Positions 38,197 through 48,052 of a stretch of DNA of 64,000 nucleotides are shown here, piece after piece. This DNA is from Muribaculaceae bacterium (GTDB lineage: Bacteria > Bacteroidota > Bacteroidia > Bacteroidales > Muribaculaceae). The DNA is taken from the NCBI GenBank assembly GCA_022484565.1, contig JAKVKZ010000005.1:1-64000 (forward strand), given 5' to 3'. Positions within the stretch are counted from its first letter, which is position 1. Every line of letters begins with the position of its first letter. The position numbers and the translations under genes were made by a program. The notes beneath the pieces are model-generated. The model was not told the DNA's origin and made no database searches. It saw only the letters and a list, made by a program, of their open reading frames with translations.

Positions 38197-40077
38197 TCAT
38201 TTGCAGGAAACTATAAAGTGCCCCATTACTCCACCGCCGTTTCTCACCACGACGATATTTATCCCTTGATTGAGCTGAAATGAAGTCACATCGTCACGTG
38301 CAGGGAGAGTCTTAAGTAACATTCCTGCGCTGTTGTAAACGTAAATCTGCGAACCGACGACATCTTGCAAAGTAACCTCGTTGCCATTAAGATGCCATGA
38401 CAACTTTGATCTCTCCGCCAAAGGAGATGATACTCCAGAGGCTGACTTTTCCACAAAAGTCACAATACTTCTTGCAGGCATGGTGAATTGACCACCAGTC
38501 TCTATTTCAGTCATAGGGCGCATCTTGTCGGCTGCATCAGAGGATGTGATATATGGAATGAACGTATGCTTTGAGCCATCGCTGATAGAGTCATTCAGAC
38601 TGACTGCATTTGTGCCGTAATTAATCATTACGCACACGAGCTGTCCATCTTTATTTTGATAGGAAGATACCATCATGCCCTTGAGATTGTCCACACCCTG
38701 CCAATTGGTAACCGTCAGACGATGTGCTCCCGGACGAATCCAACGGGAATATTGGCCGAAGCACCACAGGGCTTTTGGTACTACAACCTCAACTTCTTGA
38801 TAAACTTCAGAATATTTGCTTTTCGATACAGTCCCCGTAGAAGAACTTGAGAGTTGTGAAATGATGTCGAATGAGTTATTGCGCCGCAAAAAGAGTAAGC
38901 CATCAGTGTAAGGGACATCAGTAAGTCCAAGCCACCAATGCCAAGCCGATGCGTTGGCCACAGAAAGGTCACAGTGCATGATGCGTGCTATTGCCAGTCC
39001 ATAATTAATGGTGAGGTCAGCAGTATTCTGGTTAGTAATAAACTCGTCGAGTAGTTCAGGACCAATACAAAATTCTGTTTGCCAATACTTAGTGTTGTAT
39101 TGTTTCAGCAAGGCCGGTAGAGGTTTCCGCAAGTTCACAAGCGGGCCACTAACATCAACCGTCCAATAAGAATGAGCTGCAATGACACGGGGCACAGTGG
39201 ATAAACCGCCAACATAAGCCGATGAACTGTTATCACCAAAGAAATTTTTGATTTTTGAGCCGTACAAGTACTTATTGTAATTCGACCCCATATCAGGGTC
39301 TTGATTAAGGAAAACTATGGTACCTGCTTCAGGAATTAGAATTTTTGTTGAAAGGTTTTTGGCAATCAAACGCTTGTCGAGAGCTTCGCATATTTTCTTG
39401 ATATCGTAGTTAGTAGCGTTCATGTTCTCGCCCATATTGGCGGTATATTCAGGCTCGTTGACCGGGTCAACATAGTCAAAAGTCACGCCATGCTCTTCTT
39501 TGGTACGACGTGCCACCTCGCTGAGATATTCAGCGAAATTTTCTATTCCCGCCGAGTCAAGGTTGAGTTTTGTGCTGTACTCAGGATTATTGTTGCCTGT
39601 CGTTTCCCCGTTGCGCGTCATGGAATAAGGCGGCGAGTTCACAAATCCGAGCGTGTACTCGCATCCGCGTTCCTTGGCTTTCTTTAGCATATTGAATTGT
39701 CCGCCACATTTCCCGTCAAGACTCAAATCATACGTCCCGTCCTTCTTCATGATGCACGGAAGGCGCCCGCGCACATCGCGGTATGCGCCAAAAGCGTTAT
39801 CATCGCTACCTCCGCCGAAAACCATACGCCACAAGGAAAGCCCGATACCGAGGGGCTTTCCATTGGCGTCGAAATCTTTGCTGAACAGCAAATCGGCAAC
39901 TTTATTGACATTGTCTTCTGTAGCATACTTGCCGAAGCGGTACATAGTCCAGCAGTCGGATGCCCCGAAGTTATCTATTTCCTGCTGAGGCTGATCTATA
40001 TGAATAAGATAAGTCGTCTCAGCCGATATAGTCCCGAGGGAGAATATTAAGGGAATAAATAAGAATCTAAGCTTCAT
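38197..40077 (-). CDS. GH30 family enzyme, tandem copy 1, with tail-like C-terminus
   Basis: Same architecture and length (626 aa) as the downstream neighbour, with acid/base E208 (DPVNEPEY) and nucleophile E335 (YWQTEFCIG) at identical positions. Differences from the copy cluster around the active site: MVFGGGSDDN for MNFGAGSDDN, PPYSMTRNG for PPYFMTRNG, NEPEY for NEPEW and WQTEF for WETEW. The flanking sandwich and tail are nearly the same in both. That pattern suggests duplication followed by change of substrate preference. It lies 11 bp after SusD in the operon, the usual place for a surface or secreted key enzyme. Confidence 0.88.
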   Translation of the reverse strand: MKLRFLFIPLIFSLGTISAETTYLIHIDQPQQEIDNFGASDCWTMYRFGKYATEDNVNKVADLLFSKDFDANGKPLGIGLSLWRMVFGGGSDDNAFGAYRDVRGRLPCIMKKDGTYDLSLDGKCGGQFNMLKKAKERGCEYTLGFVNSPPYSMTRNGETTGNNNPEYSTKLNLDSAGIENFAEYLSEVARRTKEEHGVTFDYVDPVNEPEYTANMGENMNATNYDIKKICEALDKRLIAKNLSTKILIPEAGTIVFLNQDPDMGSNYNKYLYGSKIKNFFGDNSSSAYVGGLSTVPRVIAAHSYWTVDVSGPLVNLRKPLPALLKQYNTKYWQTEFCIGPELLDEFITNQNTADLTINYGLAIARIMHCDLSVANASAWHWWLGLTDVPYTDGLLFLRRNNSFDIISQLSSSSTGTVSKSKYSEVYQEVEVVVPKALWCFGQYSRWIRPGAHRLTVTNWQGVDNLKGMMVSSYQNKDGQLVCVMINYGTNAVSLNDSISDGSKHTFIPYITSSDAADKMRPMTEIETGGQFTMPARSIVTFVEKSASGVSSPLAERSKLSWHLNGNEVTLQDVVGSQIYVYNSAGMLLKTLPARDDVTSFQLNQGINIVVVRNGGGVMGHFIVSCK

Positions 40078-40088
40078 TATTGTCGGAA

Positions 40089-41942
40089 TTAATACCCAGG
40101 GTTCTGAACCAAATTAGGGTTGATTTTTATATCTTCCACATAGATTGGCTGCAAGTAGTCCTGCGGAGTGCGGAAAATACGGTCGTATTTCTCGTTCGAC
40201 TTAATAGTTCTCCAGAATTTTTGATATGTTGTCTGGTTAATATCAAGATTTGTAGTCTTTCCATTGAGATACTTATCACCCAAGCACCACCTTCTGTAAT
40301 CTTGGAAATGGTGTCCCTCAAAGGCAAGTTCCACAAGGCGCTCGGTACGAACGGTCTCAAGGTCGGTGATTGTGCGTGTGGCAAGACCTTTCACGCTCTC
40401 CCAAGTTGGAAGACCATTTTTCTTACGAATCATGTCAAGATAGGTAAGTGCCTGTCCATCGAGTTTACCATAATACTCAACATACGCTTCCATATAATTG
40501 AGATAAAGTTCTGAGAGACGGATAATCGGGAACGGATAAGTCTTGACAGTACGTTTATCCTGACTTTCAAACACCGTCTGCGGATGCACACCTTTCTTTA
40601 CCAAAAATCCTGACACGCTGAAGTTTACGGAGTTCTGAGGCTTTCCGTGCTGCTCCTTATAGCGCATTTTGAGGCGGATTTTGGTATTGTTTATTTCGTA
40701 ATATCCACGGTCGTAGCCAATGCAGGCATAATAACGTGGCTCACGATGCAGATTGAAGTTAGCCACCATTTCACCGTCAACTTCAGTGAAAGTTGTAAAG
40801 CGGTTGGCATAGTCGAAATCAGGATCAGCATCAATTGGAAGTCCCTTGTCGGTGTAGTACATTGATGCCACGCTAAGCGTCGGAGCATACAGTTCGTAAG
40901 GCAGTCCACCACTTGCAATTCGCGGAGCAGCAAGGCATTGGAACGAATTCTCCTGATACTGATTTTCATTCCATCCTGAATAGCCCCAAATAAGTTCCTT
41001 GTTCCACGGGTCAACCATAGTGTAGCGGGCATTGTCCACAGCATGCTGGAAAGCGTCGGTGGAACTGGAACTCTTAGGATAATCATAGAGGGCGCAGCCG
41101 GCAGCCGTTGCAGCATCAATAGCCGTTTGGGCAGCATCAAGCGCCTTTTTCCATTTTTCCTTATCGTAGGTCTGTGAAATCAGGTTCGTTCCGTCTTTGC
41201 CCTTGAAATCAGCATAGAATTCCGTATTACCATTGAAAAGCGGACTTGCGGCATAAAGCAACATACGCGATTTGATGGCGAGAGCTGCTGCCTTGGTTGG
41301 CTTGCCATAGTCGGCCGAAGCCACGGTAGTAGGCAAATCGGGAATAGCCTCGTCGAATTTCTTGGCAATCCAGTCAACACATTCATCGTAAGTAGAACGC
41401 GACTGCATCATTTCATCCTGTGAAGTAGTCAGCGGAATATATTTATCCACTATCACGATTGGTCCGTAGTACTTCAAGAGAGTATAGTGATAGAAAGCAA
41501 TAAGGAAATTAGCTTCAGCTTTCCATTCCTTCTTCTTTTCATCCGACAATCCGGGCACTCCGTCAACTTTCTGTAAGAACAAGTAAGCCGAACGGATACC
41601 CTCGTACATCGGATAATTTATTCTCCACATATAGAAGTGCGACCAGAAATTGGCAGTCGGCTGTGTGGCGCTGTTTTCACCAGTGTAGATATTTACAGCC
41701 GGGAACCAGTAGTTGTCACCGTTGTGCACAAACTCATCGGAGGAAACCCAGTCGATATTATTTCTGCAATGTGAGAAATTCGGCATATAGGAATACACTC
41801 CATAAAGAGATTTTTGAGCTTCCGTTTCATTCTGAAACGCATCGTCGATAGTGGAAATATTTGGCGGCACGATGTCGAGGTAACTACAAGAACTGCAGAA
41901 TAGAAGAGAGAGGACTGCAACTTTGAAAAATATATTTTTCAT
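40089..41942 (-). CDS. SusD/RagB family outer-membrane glycan-binding lipoprotein
   Basis: Lipobox FCSSC near residue 20 when translation starts at the ATG at 41942 (an in-frame ATG at 41969 would put a charged stretch before the signal). SusD features are STIDDAFQNETEAQKSLYGV, the TPR helix NFLIAFYHYTLLKYYGP, the late helix SELYLNYMEAYVEYYG and TERLVELAFEGHHFQDYRRW, ending with NPNLVQNPGY. It differs strongly from the other SusD of the window, so the two pairs probably recognise different glycans or different parts of one. It follows SusC by 27 bp and precedes the tandem GH30 genes. Confidence 0.95.
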   Translation of the reverse strand: MKNIFFKVAVLSLLFCSSCSYLDIVPPNISTIDDAFQNETEAQKSLYGVYSYMPNFSHCRNNIDWVSSDEFVHNGDNYWFPAVNIYTGENSATQPTANFWSHFYMWRINYPMYEGIRSAYLFLQKVDGVPGLSDEKKKEWKAEANFLIAFYHYTLLKYYGPIVIVDKYIPLTTSQDEMMQSRSTYDECVDWIAKKFDEAIPDLPTTVASADYGKPTKAAALAIKSRMLLYAASPLFNGNTEFYADFKGKDGTNLISQTYDKEKWKKALDAAQTAIDAATAAGCALYDYPKSSSSTDAFQHAVDNARYTMVDPWNKELIWGYSGWNENQYQENSFQCLAAPRIASGGLPYELYAPTLSVASMYYTDKGLPIDADPDFDYANRFTTFTEVDGEMVANFNLHREPRYYACIGYDRGYYEINNTKIRLKMRYKEQHGKPQNSVNFSVSGFLVKKGVHPQTVFESQDKRTVKTYPFPIIRLSELYLNYMEAYVEYYGKLDGQALTYLDMIRKKNGLPTWESVKGLATRTITDLETVRTERLVELAFEGHHFQDYRRWCLGDKYLNGKTTNLDINQTTYQKFWRTIKSNEKYDRIFRTPQDYLQPIYVEDIKINPNLVQNPGY

Positions 41943-41969
41943 TTCTATCTTTGTTTTTGTTTTGTACAT

Positions 41970-44900
41970 TTAGTTGAAGTTTAATTGAACTCCGAAATTG
42001 AACACCCGCAGTGTTGGATACGCGATTCCATAGTTGCCTACTTCAGGATCCCAATATTTGAATTTCGAGAAAGTCAATAAATTGGTTCCGCTCACATATA
42101 CTCTGAACTGCTTGATGGTATAACCAACCTCTGCATTCTTCAGACGCACGAAAGAGCCATCTTTCGACCAGAAGGTTGACGTCTGGGTGTTGTGCTGGTT
42201 GTCACTTGCCGTGAGACGTGGATAAGCAGCGTTTGGATCAGGATTGGCATCGCTCCAGTGGCTCTTGGCAATAAAGTCATACACTTGGAATCTGTAAGTT
42301 CCGAATGGGTGCATTCCCGACATTTGGATTGAAGTATTGGCAACTCCCTGGAAAAATATTGAGGCATCAAATTTTTTATATTTGACTGAAGCACCTATAC
42401 CATACACGATTTCAGGAACGGTTGGCTTGCCAATGAATGTGCGGTCGAAGCCATCAATCACGTTGTCGCCGTTGAGGTCCTTGTACTTGATGTCGCCGGC
42501 CATCACATTAGATTCAAAAGTTGGTCTAGCTAATTTGCCTGCCTTGATATCCTCGATATCTTGCGCAGTATATAGCCCCTCGGCTACATATCCGAAGGTG
42601 GAATTCAACGGATGACCTATTTCCGACTGATAACTATATATCTGTGCCGGTTCATCACGGTCCAAAAGCTTATTGGCTGCATAAGTGAATGTTCCTTTTA
42701 TCGACAAGATAAAGTCGGGCTTGAAGGCGTGGTTGAACTCAAGCGACATATCCACACCATGATTAGAGACTTTACCGATATTAGCGTACGGAAGTGCGCT
42801 ACCTATACCAACTGTGGTTGGAACCACACGGCGCTGCATGAAGATTCCGCTACGTGTTTCCTTGAAAATATCAGTTATAAGAGTCAATTCGTTGAATAAT
42901 CCGATTTCAATACCGCCATTTATTTTCTTACCAGTTTCCCACTTTGCGTCTTCCTCGCCATATTTGGAAATGCTGTAGCCATAGAGCGTGTTGTTCCATT
43001 GTTCGCCAAATGTATAGCCACGGTTGCCATCATTCAGATTAACTGATGTGATGTAAGGGAAACGTGGGTCGGTGAATGAATTTCCTACTAATCCGTAAGA
43101 ACCTCTGATTTTAAGCAAGCTTACTACGTGCCTGAACTTCGTGAAGAAGTCTTCATTGGAAATCAGGTATCCAACTGCAACTGATGGGAAGAAGCCAAAG
43201 CGGTGTCCCTTCTTGAAGTTTTCGCTGCCGTTGTAACCGAAGTTGAATTCAGCGAAATAGCGGGTCTTGTAGTTGTAAGTGAAACGTCCGGCAAGACCTT
43301 GCTCACGATATGCGAGGTTTCCGTAGAAATCCCATGAAGGCTGACGGAATTCACGTTGATGATACAGGAGCATAGCCGAAACATCATGGTCATTATTGAA
43401 TGTGCGATTGTAATCGACTGCTGCTTGAATGTTTATAGTATTGTTTGTCCAATGGGACACATCTTTCACGCTCACTGACTCCTCGCCCACCTGCATCTGG
43501 TTGATTGTGTAATCATAAGTGGTAGGATCGTAGGATGTAAGCTCATAGAAGAATGGATTGCTACCATAGGTGCTTGCTTTTTTCGACCAGAATTGAAATG
43601 AAATCAAGCCTCTGGCTGACAGCCCAGGAGTGATAAAGTCAAGTTTTTGTTCAATATTGAATGAAGAGAGCATATTCGTCTCAAATTCATTTTTTTGCTT
43701 GCTCAGCAGCAATGCCAATGGGTTGCCCACACCTACGCTGCTCTTATTGCCATAATAGATATGCTTAGAGCCTTCAGGAGTCGGGAATAATGCCGGAAAA
43801 TCTATAGGATCGGCCTGCATTGCCTTGTTGAACAATAAATTACTGGATTCACCAGGACCATCTGCATCACGGATTTGTGTCATGATGTGAAGACCTATCT
43901 TAGTGGTCTCAGTCAGCTTTGCATTGATGTTGTTCTGGAATGAATAACGTTGCTGGTGAATGTTGTTTGAATTGAATTGGCTTTGAGGGTAATCTCTATA
44001 CATACCCGTTTCATTGAAGAAACTGGCATTAACGAAATAATCAACTTTCTTTGAACCACCAGTTACATTTAGATTAGCTGAGAAGTTATGTGAAGCATTC
44101 TTGAACAGCAAGCCGTACCAGTCCACATCAGGATAAATATATTGATTCAAGTGCTGCTCGGTGGCATTGATTTGCTCATCGGAATAAGGTACAGTAGCTT
44201 CAGGGTTGCGCCCCAACGTAGCTTCGTTGTAAAGGCGCATATAGTTGGCACCATTCACGAATGAAGGTAACTTGTTAGGTTGCGAGATAAAATATTCGAA
44301 TCGTGCATTCACACGTGGCTTACCTAAATCTTGACCATTTTTTGTAGTGACAACCATTACACCGTTGGCACCTTTGGCACCATAAAGTGCGGTGGCAGTG
44401 GCATCCTTCAAAATAGAGAAACTCTCGATTGATTCAGGTGCAATGGCATTGAGGTCGGCAGCCGAAATTTCAACTCCGTCCATTACTATCAACGGGCTTG
44501 TAGGCCCGGCAAATGTGGATATACCGCGAATCCAGAAACTGGCTCCGTCAGCTCCAGGCTCGCCAGAGCGCTGTACGGCAATCACACCTGCTATCTTTCC
44601 TGCGAATGCAGTGGTGAGGGAACTTGACGGTACCGTCAAATCACTTCCTTTTAGCACTTGGATTGAACCGATTATGCTTTCCTTCTTTTGAGTACCGAAA
44701 CCAACTACTACGACTTCTGATATTTTTTTAGACTCATCGCTCAGTTCCACGAGCTTCAATTTGCTCATATTTGCTTCGGTAATCTCGATGGTCTGCGCTG
44801 TCATTCCAAGATATGAGAACTTCAATGCTTTAGCAGTTGTCGGCACCTCAATTTTATAGTTTCCATCCACATCGGTGTTTGTTCCTGTCGATGTTCCGGG

Positions 44901-45071
44901 CACTATCACCACAGCGCCAATCAGTGGCTCTTTAGTGGTCTGTGAAACCACCTGTCCACTTATTGTCCGTGTTGATGGCTTGTCAGCAAATACCGCCAAT
45001 GGGACAGAAAAAAAGAGGAATATTACAAGAATAAGTTTCCAAGTCTTTGAAAAGATGGATCTTCTATTCAT
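41970..45071 (-). CDS. SusC/RagA TonB-dependent oligosaccharide transporter
   Basis: Signal peptide about 1-29, carboxypeptidase-regulatory-like domain about 35-115 (SGQVVSQTTKEPLIGAVVIV), plug with VVVVGFGTQKKESIIGSI, FAGKIAGVIAVQRSGEPGAD and ISTFAGPTSPLIVMDGVEI, then the beta-barrel to the final LRVFNFGVQLNFN. 1033 aa is normal. Upstream there is only 94 bp to the modular protein gene, filled by a hairpin at 45090-45150 and lacking a recognisable -7 box or operator. Transcription by read-through from the type II promoter at 47899 is the simplest explanation. First of six operon genes SusC-SusD-GH30-GH30-GH27-GH2. Confidence 0.96.
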   Translation of the reverse strand: MNRRSIFSKTWKLILVIFLFFSVPLAVFADKPSTRTISGQVVSQTTKEPLIGAVVIVPGTSTGTNTDVDGNYKIEVPTTAKALKFSYLGMTAQTIEITEANMSKLKLVELSDESKKISEVVVVGFGTQKKESIIGSIQVLKGSDLTVPSSSLTTAFAGKIAGVIAVQRSGEPGADGASFWIRGISTFAGPTSPLIVMDGVEISAADLNAIAPESIESFSILKDATATALYGAKGANGVMVVTTKNGQDLGKPRVNARFEYFISQPNKLPSFVNGANYMRLYNEATLGRNPEATVPYSDEQINATEQHLNQYIYPDVDWYGLLFKNASHNFSANLNVTGGSKKVDYFVNASFFNETGMYRDYPQSQFNSNNIHQQRYSFQNNINAKLTETTKIGLHIMTQIRDADGPGESSNLLFNKAMQADPIDFPALFPTPEGSKHIYYGNKSSVGVGNPLALLLSKQKNEFETNMLSSFNIEQKLDFITPGLSARGLISFQFWSKKASTYGSNPFFYELTSYDPTTYDYTINQMQVGEESVSVKDVSHWTNNTINIQAAVDYNRTFNNDHDVSAMLLYHQREFRQPSWDFYGNLAYREQGLAGRFTYNYKTRYFAEFNFGYNGSENFKKGHRFGFFPSVAVGYLISNEDFFTKFRHVVSLLKIRGSYGLVGNSFTDPRFPYITSVNLNDGNRGYTFGEQWNNTLYGYSISKYGEEDAKWETGKKINGGIEIGLFNELTLITDIFKETRSGIFMQRRVVPTTVGIGSALPYANIGKVSNHGVDMSLEFNHAFKPDFILSIKGTFTYAANKLLDRDEPAQIYSYQSEIGHPLNSTFGYVAEGLYTAQDIEDIKAGKLARPTFESNVMAGDIKYKDLNGDNVIDGFDRTFIGKPTVPEIVYGIGASVKYKKFDASIFFQGVANTSIQMSGMHPFGTYRFQVYDFIAKSHWSDANPDPNAAYPRLTASDNQHNTQTSTFWSKDGSFVRLKNAEVGYTIKQFRVYVSGTNLLTFSKFKYWDPEVGNYGIAYPTLRVFNFGVQLNFN

Positions 45072-45089
45072 AATTTATGTTTCTTAAAA

Positions 45090-45150
45090 CATATTCTTAT
45101 CCCTATGGCTTCGTCACAAAAAAATGGCAAAGTTTCAGGATAAGAATATG
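45090..45150 (-). terminator. Hairpin between the modular protein gene and SusC
   Basis: CATATTCTTATCC pairs perfectly with GGATAAGAATATG (13 bp, 35-nt loop). It begins 16 bp after the stop codon at 45166 and ends 19 bp before the SusC start. On the minus strand a short TTTT follows. It is either a terminator or an attenuator/processing site in front of SusC. Confidence 0.65.
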
Positions 45151-45165
45151 ATGTTTATAATTTAT

Positions 45166-46425
45166 TTATTTAATAACGACTTTTTGTACTTGAGTGCCAT
45201 TTACGCCATTAACCTTAACAATGTAAATTCCAGATTGTAATGGAGTTGTGGTATCAGTAATGACTCTCTGTGACAAATATTGAACACCAGTCATTCCATA
45301 AACCTGAAGCATGCAAGGAGATGTAACACCTACCAACTGCAAAGCTCCATTGCTGGCAAATATCTTAGCGTTTACACCCTTTACTGTCGGAACGCCGGTC
45401 AATTTGTCGCGCTGTGTAGGATTTCCGTCAAGCTGAATATCATCAAGACCAGCTGTAATCCACCAGCCATTCACAGTGAAGCCTAAATATTTCACAAGTG
45501 TACCCACACCTAAGTCGATTGTAACATCATTCCAAGTGTTCTTTGAGTTTGTAGTGCTCTCAAATTTGTTGTCGCCGTCCTCTGTAAATACCCACAAAGG
45601 CAATGATTTGTAAGCTGAGGTGTCATTAGGATTATAGTAATAGCGTACATGGAGATAGCGAGCGCTTGGCGTGGTGTATCCATACACACCCGTGTAACGG
45701 CCACCGCCATATTCGGAATATCCACCATTTTCAATCCACACGCGCATGCACTTTGCAGAAGTATTCAGAACTGTTGCGCCATTGTAAGGAGTAGCGTCCA
45801 CATCAGAACGATATGTCGCGCCCTTGCCAGTAAAGTTGCTGGTCCAATTAGCGTCGCTGCCTTCAGCTTCAAAATCCATAGTGAACGGCTTTAAATCCGG
45901 AATTGTAGGGCCGACATTGCTCAAGCGGATGTCGTCGATATAGAAATTGCCGTCATGGCGTGGCTGAATCCTGATTTTATCGAAAGTTGTACCTGCAGGA
46001 ATCTTATAGCATAATTCTTGCCATGCTGTGTCGAGCATTGCAGCAGGAATAGCCCCTACAGAGAACAGTTCTGAACTGCCGTTGAAAATTCTCAATTCAA
46101 AATTTGTGTTGAATTTACTCTCGGCGCGAACTTTCAAATAAACGAAACTTGTGTCAGCCAAAGTAACTGAAGGCAGATTCACATAAATTCCGCCCCACCA
46201 TTCAATCCCGTTTTGCGCGTTAAATGTAATACATTTTGCTGAACTGTTAATACCATTAGTTACGGTATTGGCAACAACGTTAAGGGTACCGTCAGTGACC
46301 CATCCTGCAATAGAAGTAGCAGGGGTGTTCACTGAATCTTCAAAAGTGTAGCTATAGGTATCTGTCGCATTAGCGCAGATAGCTGCTGCAAGTGATAAAG
46401 ATAAAAATGCAATTTTTAATTTCAT
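45166..46425 (-). CDS. Secreted A-B two-module protein with T9SS-like tail
   Basis: Signal peptide about 1-20. Module A (about 22-185) begins YSYTFEDSVNTPATSIAGW and ends IRIQPRHDGNFYIDDIRLS. Module B (about 190-340) includes CMRVWIENGGYSEYGGGRYT, VYGYTTPSARYLHVRYYY, PLWVFTEDGDN, WNDVTIDLGVGTLVKYLGFT and ends LDDIQLDGNPTQR. Both look like galactose-binding-type beta-sandwiches with many exposed aromatic residues. The tail (about 350-419) contains LQVYGMTGVQYLSQ and SGIYIVKVNGVNGTQVQK. No catalytic residues were recognised. It lies directly before SusC, in the position of a surface glycan-binding protein; its neighbour at 46572 is a paralogue. Confidence 0.8.
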   Translation of the reverse strand: MKLKIAFLSLSLAAAICANATDTYSYTFEDSVNTPATSIAGWVTDGTLNVVANTVTNGINSSAKCITFNAQNGIEWWGGIYVNLPSVTLADTSFVYLKVRAESKFNTNFELRIFNGSSELFSVGAIPAAMLDTAWQELCYKIPAGTTFDKIRIQPRHDGNFYIDDIRLSNVGPTIPDLKPFTMDFEAEGSDANWTSNFTGKGATYRSDVDATPYNGATVLNTSAKCMRVWIENGGYSEYGGGRYTGVYGYTTPSARYLHVRYYYNPNDTSAYKSLPLWVFTEDGDNKFESTTNSKNTWNDVTIDLGVGTLVKYLGFTVNGWWITAGLDDIQLDGNPTQRDKLTGVPTVKGVNAKIFASNGALQLVGVTSPCMLQVYGMTGVQYLSQRVITDTTTPLQSGIYIVKVNGVNGTQVQKVVIK

Positions 46426-46509
46426 AAACGTACTGTTTTAAAAAATGGTTTAATGTTAATATCTTAAATTCTGGAAAAATGCGGTTTAGTTATGCAAAAT
46501 GGTCCAAAT

Positions 46510-46554
46510 ATTCCTATCCCACTATTCCACTACGGATATAAGTGGGATAAGAAT
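46510..46554 (-). terminator. Hairpin between the two A-B module genes
   Basis: ATTCCTATCCCACT pairs with AGTGGGATAAGAAT with a single A-C mismatch that becomes a G-U wobble in minus-strand RNA, making the RNA stem complete. It lies 18 bp past the stop codon at 46572 and shares the ATTCTTATCC stem sequence with the hairpin at 45090-45150. A weak T-run makes simple termination uncertain. Confidence 0.6.
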
Positions 46555-46571
46555 AAGAGTTTCACAAAAAA

Positions 46572-47873
46572 CTATCGAACTACTACTTTCTGTACTTGGA
46601 CATTATTAGCAGTGCGAACCTTAACTACATAAATTCCTGGTTGGAGGGAGATTTCAGAATCAGCTGTTAAAGTCTTAGAAGTATTAAGCATACCAGTGAT
46701 TCCATATACCTGAACGTAACTTGGCTCAGTGATTCCGACAAGGCGCAGAGTGCCGTTTGCAGCATATATCTTCACATTGCTGCTTCCTTGCACAGAAGCC
46801 ACACCACTTAGGTCTTCACGTTGAGTTGGATTGCCGTCAAGCTGAACATCATCAATTCCCATTGTCACCCAATAGTCGTTGACATTGAAAGCCAAATATT
46901 TAACTAACGTTCCAACGCCTAAATCAATCGTCACATCATTCCACTGTTTACGCAGTTTCGTCATACTCTCGTAGCAACTGTCGCGGTCCTCAGTGAACAC
47001 GCATAGTGGCAAATTGTATTGAGCTGGATGGTCCTCATTGGAAAGGAAGAAATAACGAACGTGCAGATAGCGAGCCTTCTCGGTTGTGTAACCATACACT
47101 CCAGTGTAGCGACCGCCGTCGTAATCCGACCAACCGCCATTCTGTATCCAAATTCTGACGCAATAGTTGGAATTGTTCATGATAGTGGCTTTATTGTAAG
47201 GGTCGTCATTCACTGTAGCAATATAGGTTGCCCCATTACCTAATGTGGAATTGTTAATCCAGTTTATGGAGTCGTTGTGTGAAGGATTCTCAAAATCGAG
47301 AGAGAAAGGCTTCAAATCAGGAATCGAAGGTCCCTCATCACTCAAGCGTACGTCATCAATGTAATAAGTGCCCCAATGACGTGGTTGCAAACGGATACAG
47401 TCGAAAGTTGTGCCCTCAGGAACCATATAGCAATATTCCTGCCAAGTCTTGCCGAGCATTGTGGAACGAGTGGCATTAAGATAAATGCCCAATTCCACAG
47501 GATTACCTACAGTGTCCTTGCCATTGAACAAGCCGACCTGAAAATTTGTTTTCACATCATCTTCAGCAAGCACCTTAAAATAAAGGAAGCGCATAGTTGA
47601 TGTTGTGGTTTCTTGCTTTACGGTAAGCAGAGGACCGCCCCACCATTCTATTCCGTCCTGTGCCTCGAAAGTGAAGCAAGTGGCAGAAGCATTAATTCCA
47701 TCAGTCACTGGATTGTCTGTGGCCTTTACACTTTCGGTGACAGTCCATCCGCCGGTTAAAAAGCCTAACGGACTTGTAGCGTCCGATTCAAAATCGTAAA
47801 GATAAGCATTGGTTGCACCGGCACTTATTGCCAATGCAAGCAGGCTAATTAATAAAGTAATTTTTCTTTTCAT
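46572..47873 (-). CDS. Secreted A-B two-module protein with T9SS-like tail (paralogue)
   Basis: Same plan as the 45166-46425 gene: signal peptide (preferred start 47873, MKRKITLLISLL; an ATG at 47912 adds a non-hydrophobic stretch), module A (about 20-190, ending LQPRHWGTYYIDDVRLS), module B (about 195-365, with CVRIWIQNGGWSDYDGGRYT and WNDVTIDLGVGTLVKYLAFN) and tail (VQVYGITGMLNTSK, LQPGIYVVKVRTANNVQVQK). No enzyme motif. It is the first gene behind a type II operator-promoter and probably heads the unit leading to SusC/SusD. Carbohydrate binding is inferred from fold and context only. Confidence 0.8.
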   Translation of the reverse strand: MKRKITLLISLLALAISAGATNAYLYDFESDATSPLGFLTGGWTVTESVKATDNPVTDGINASATCFTFEAQDGIEWWGGPLLTVKQETTTSTMRFLYFKVLAEDDVKTNFQVGLFNGKDTVGNPVELGIYLNATRSTMLGKTWQEYCYMVPEGTTFDCIRLQPRHWGTYYIDDVRLSDEGPSIPDLKPFSLDFENPSHNDSINWINNSTLGNGATYIATVNDDPYNKATIMNNSNYCVRIWIQNGGWSDYDGGRYTGVYGYTTEKARYLHVRYFFLSNEDHPAQYNLPLCVFTEDRDSCYESMTKLRKQWNDVTIDLGVGTLVKYLAFNVNDYWVTMGIDDVQLDGNPTQREDLSGVASVQGSSNVKIYAANGTLRLVGITEPSYVQVYGITGMLNTSKTLTADSEISLQPGIYVVKVRTANNVQVQKVVVR

Positions 47874-47898
47874 GTCATTATAAGTTTTAATGTTGATG

Positions 47899-47965
47899 CA
47901 AATATATTCCAATTTTCCATCTTGTACTTTATTTCACGTTCCAAAAACACCAAATGTCGTTTCAA
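47899..47965 (-). promoter_or_regulatory. Type II operator-promoter of the A-B module/SusC/D unit
   Basis: On the plus strand: -7 box CAAATATA at 47899-47906, direct repeats CGTTCCAA at 47937 and CGTTTCAA at 47958. The repeats are 21 bp apart and the first starts 31 positions beyond the -7 box, exactly as at the 52158, 54875 and 59683 sites. The stretch between the repeats (AAACACCAAATGT) is also shared with the 52196 site. The -7 box lies 26 bp from the start codon. Confidence 0.8.
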
Positions 47966-48052
47966 CAGCAAGAAATTACAAAAAATGTACAATTCCACGC
48001 CGCAATCCATTCTTGATTTTGCTTTTGCTCTTATTATCGTCAGAAAACGAAA

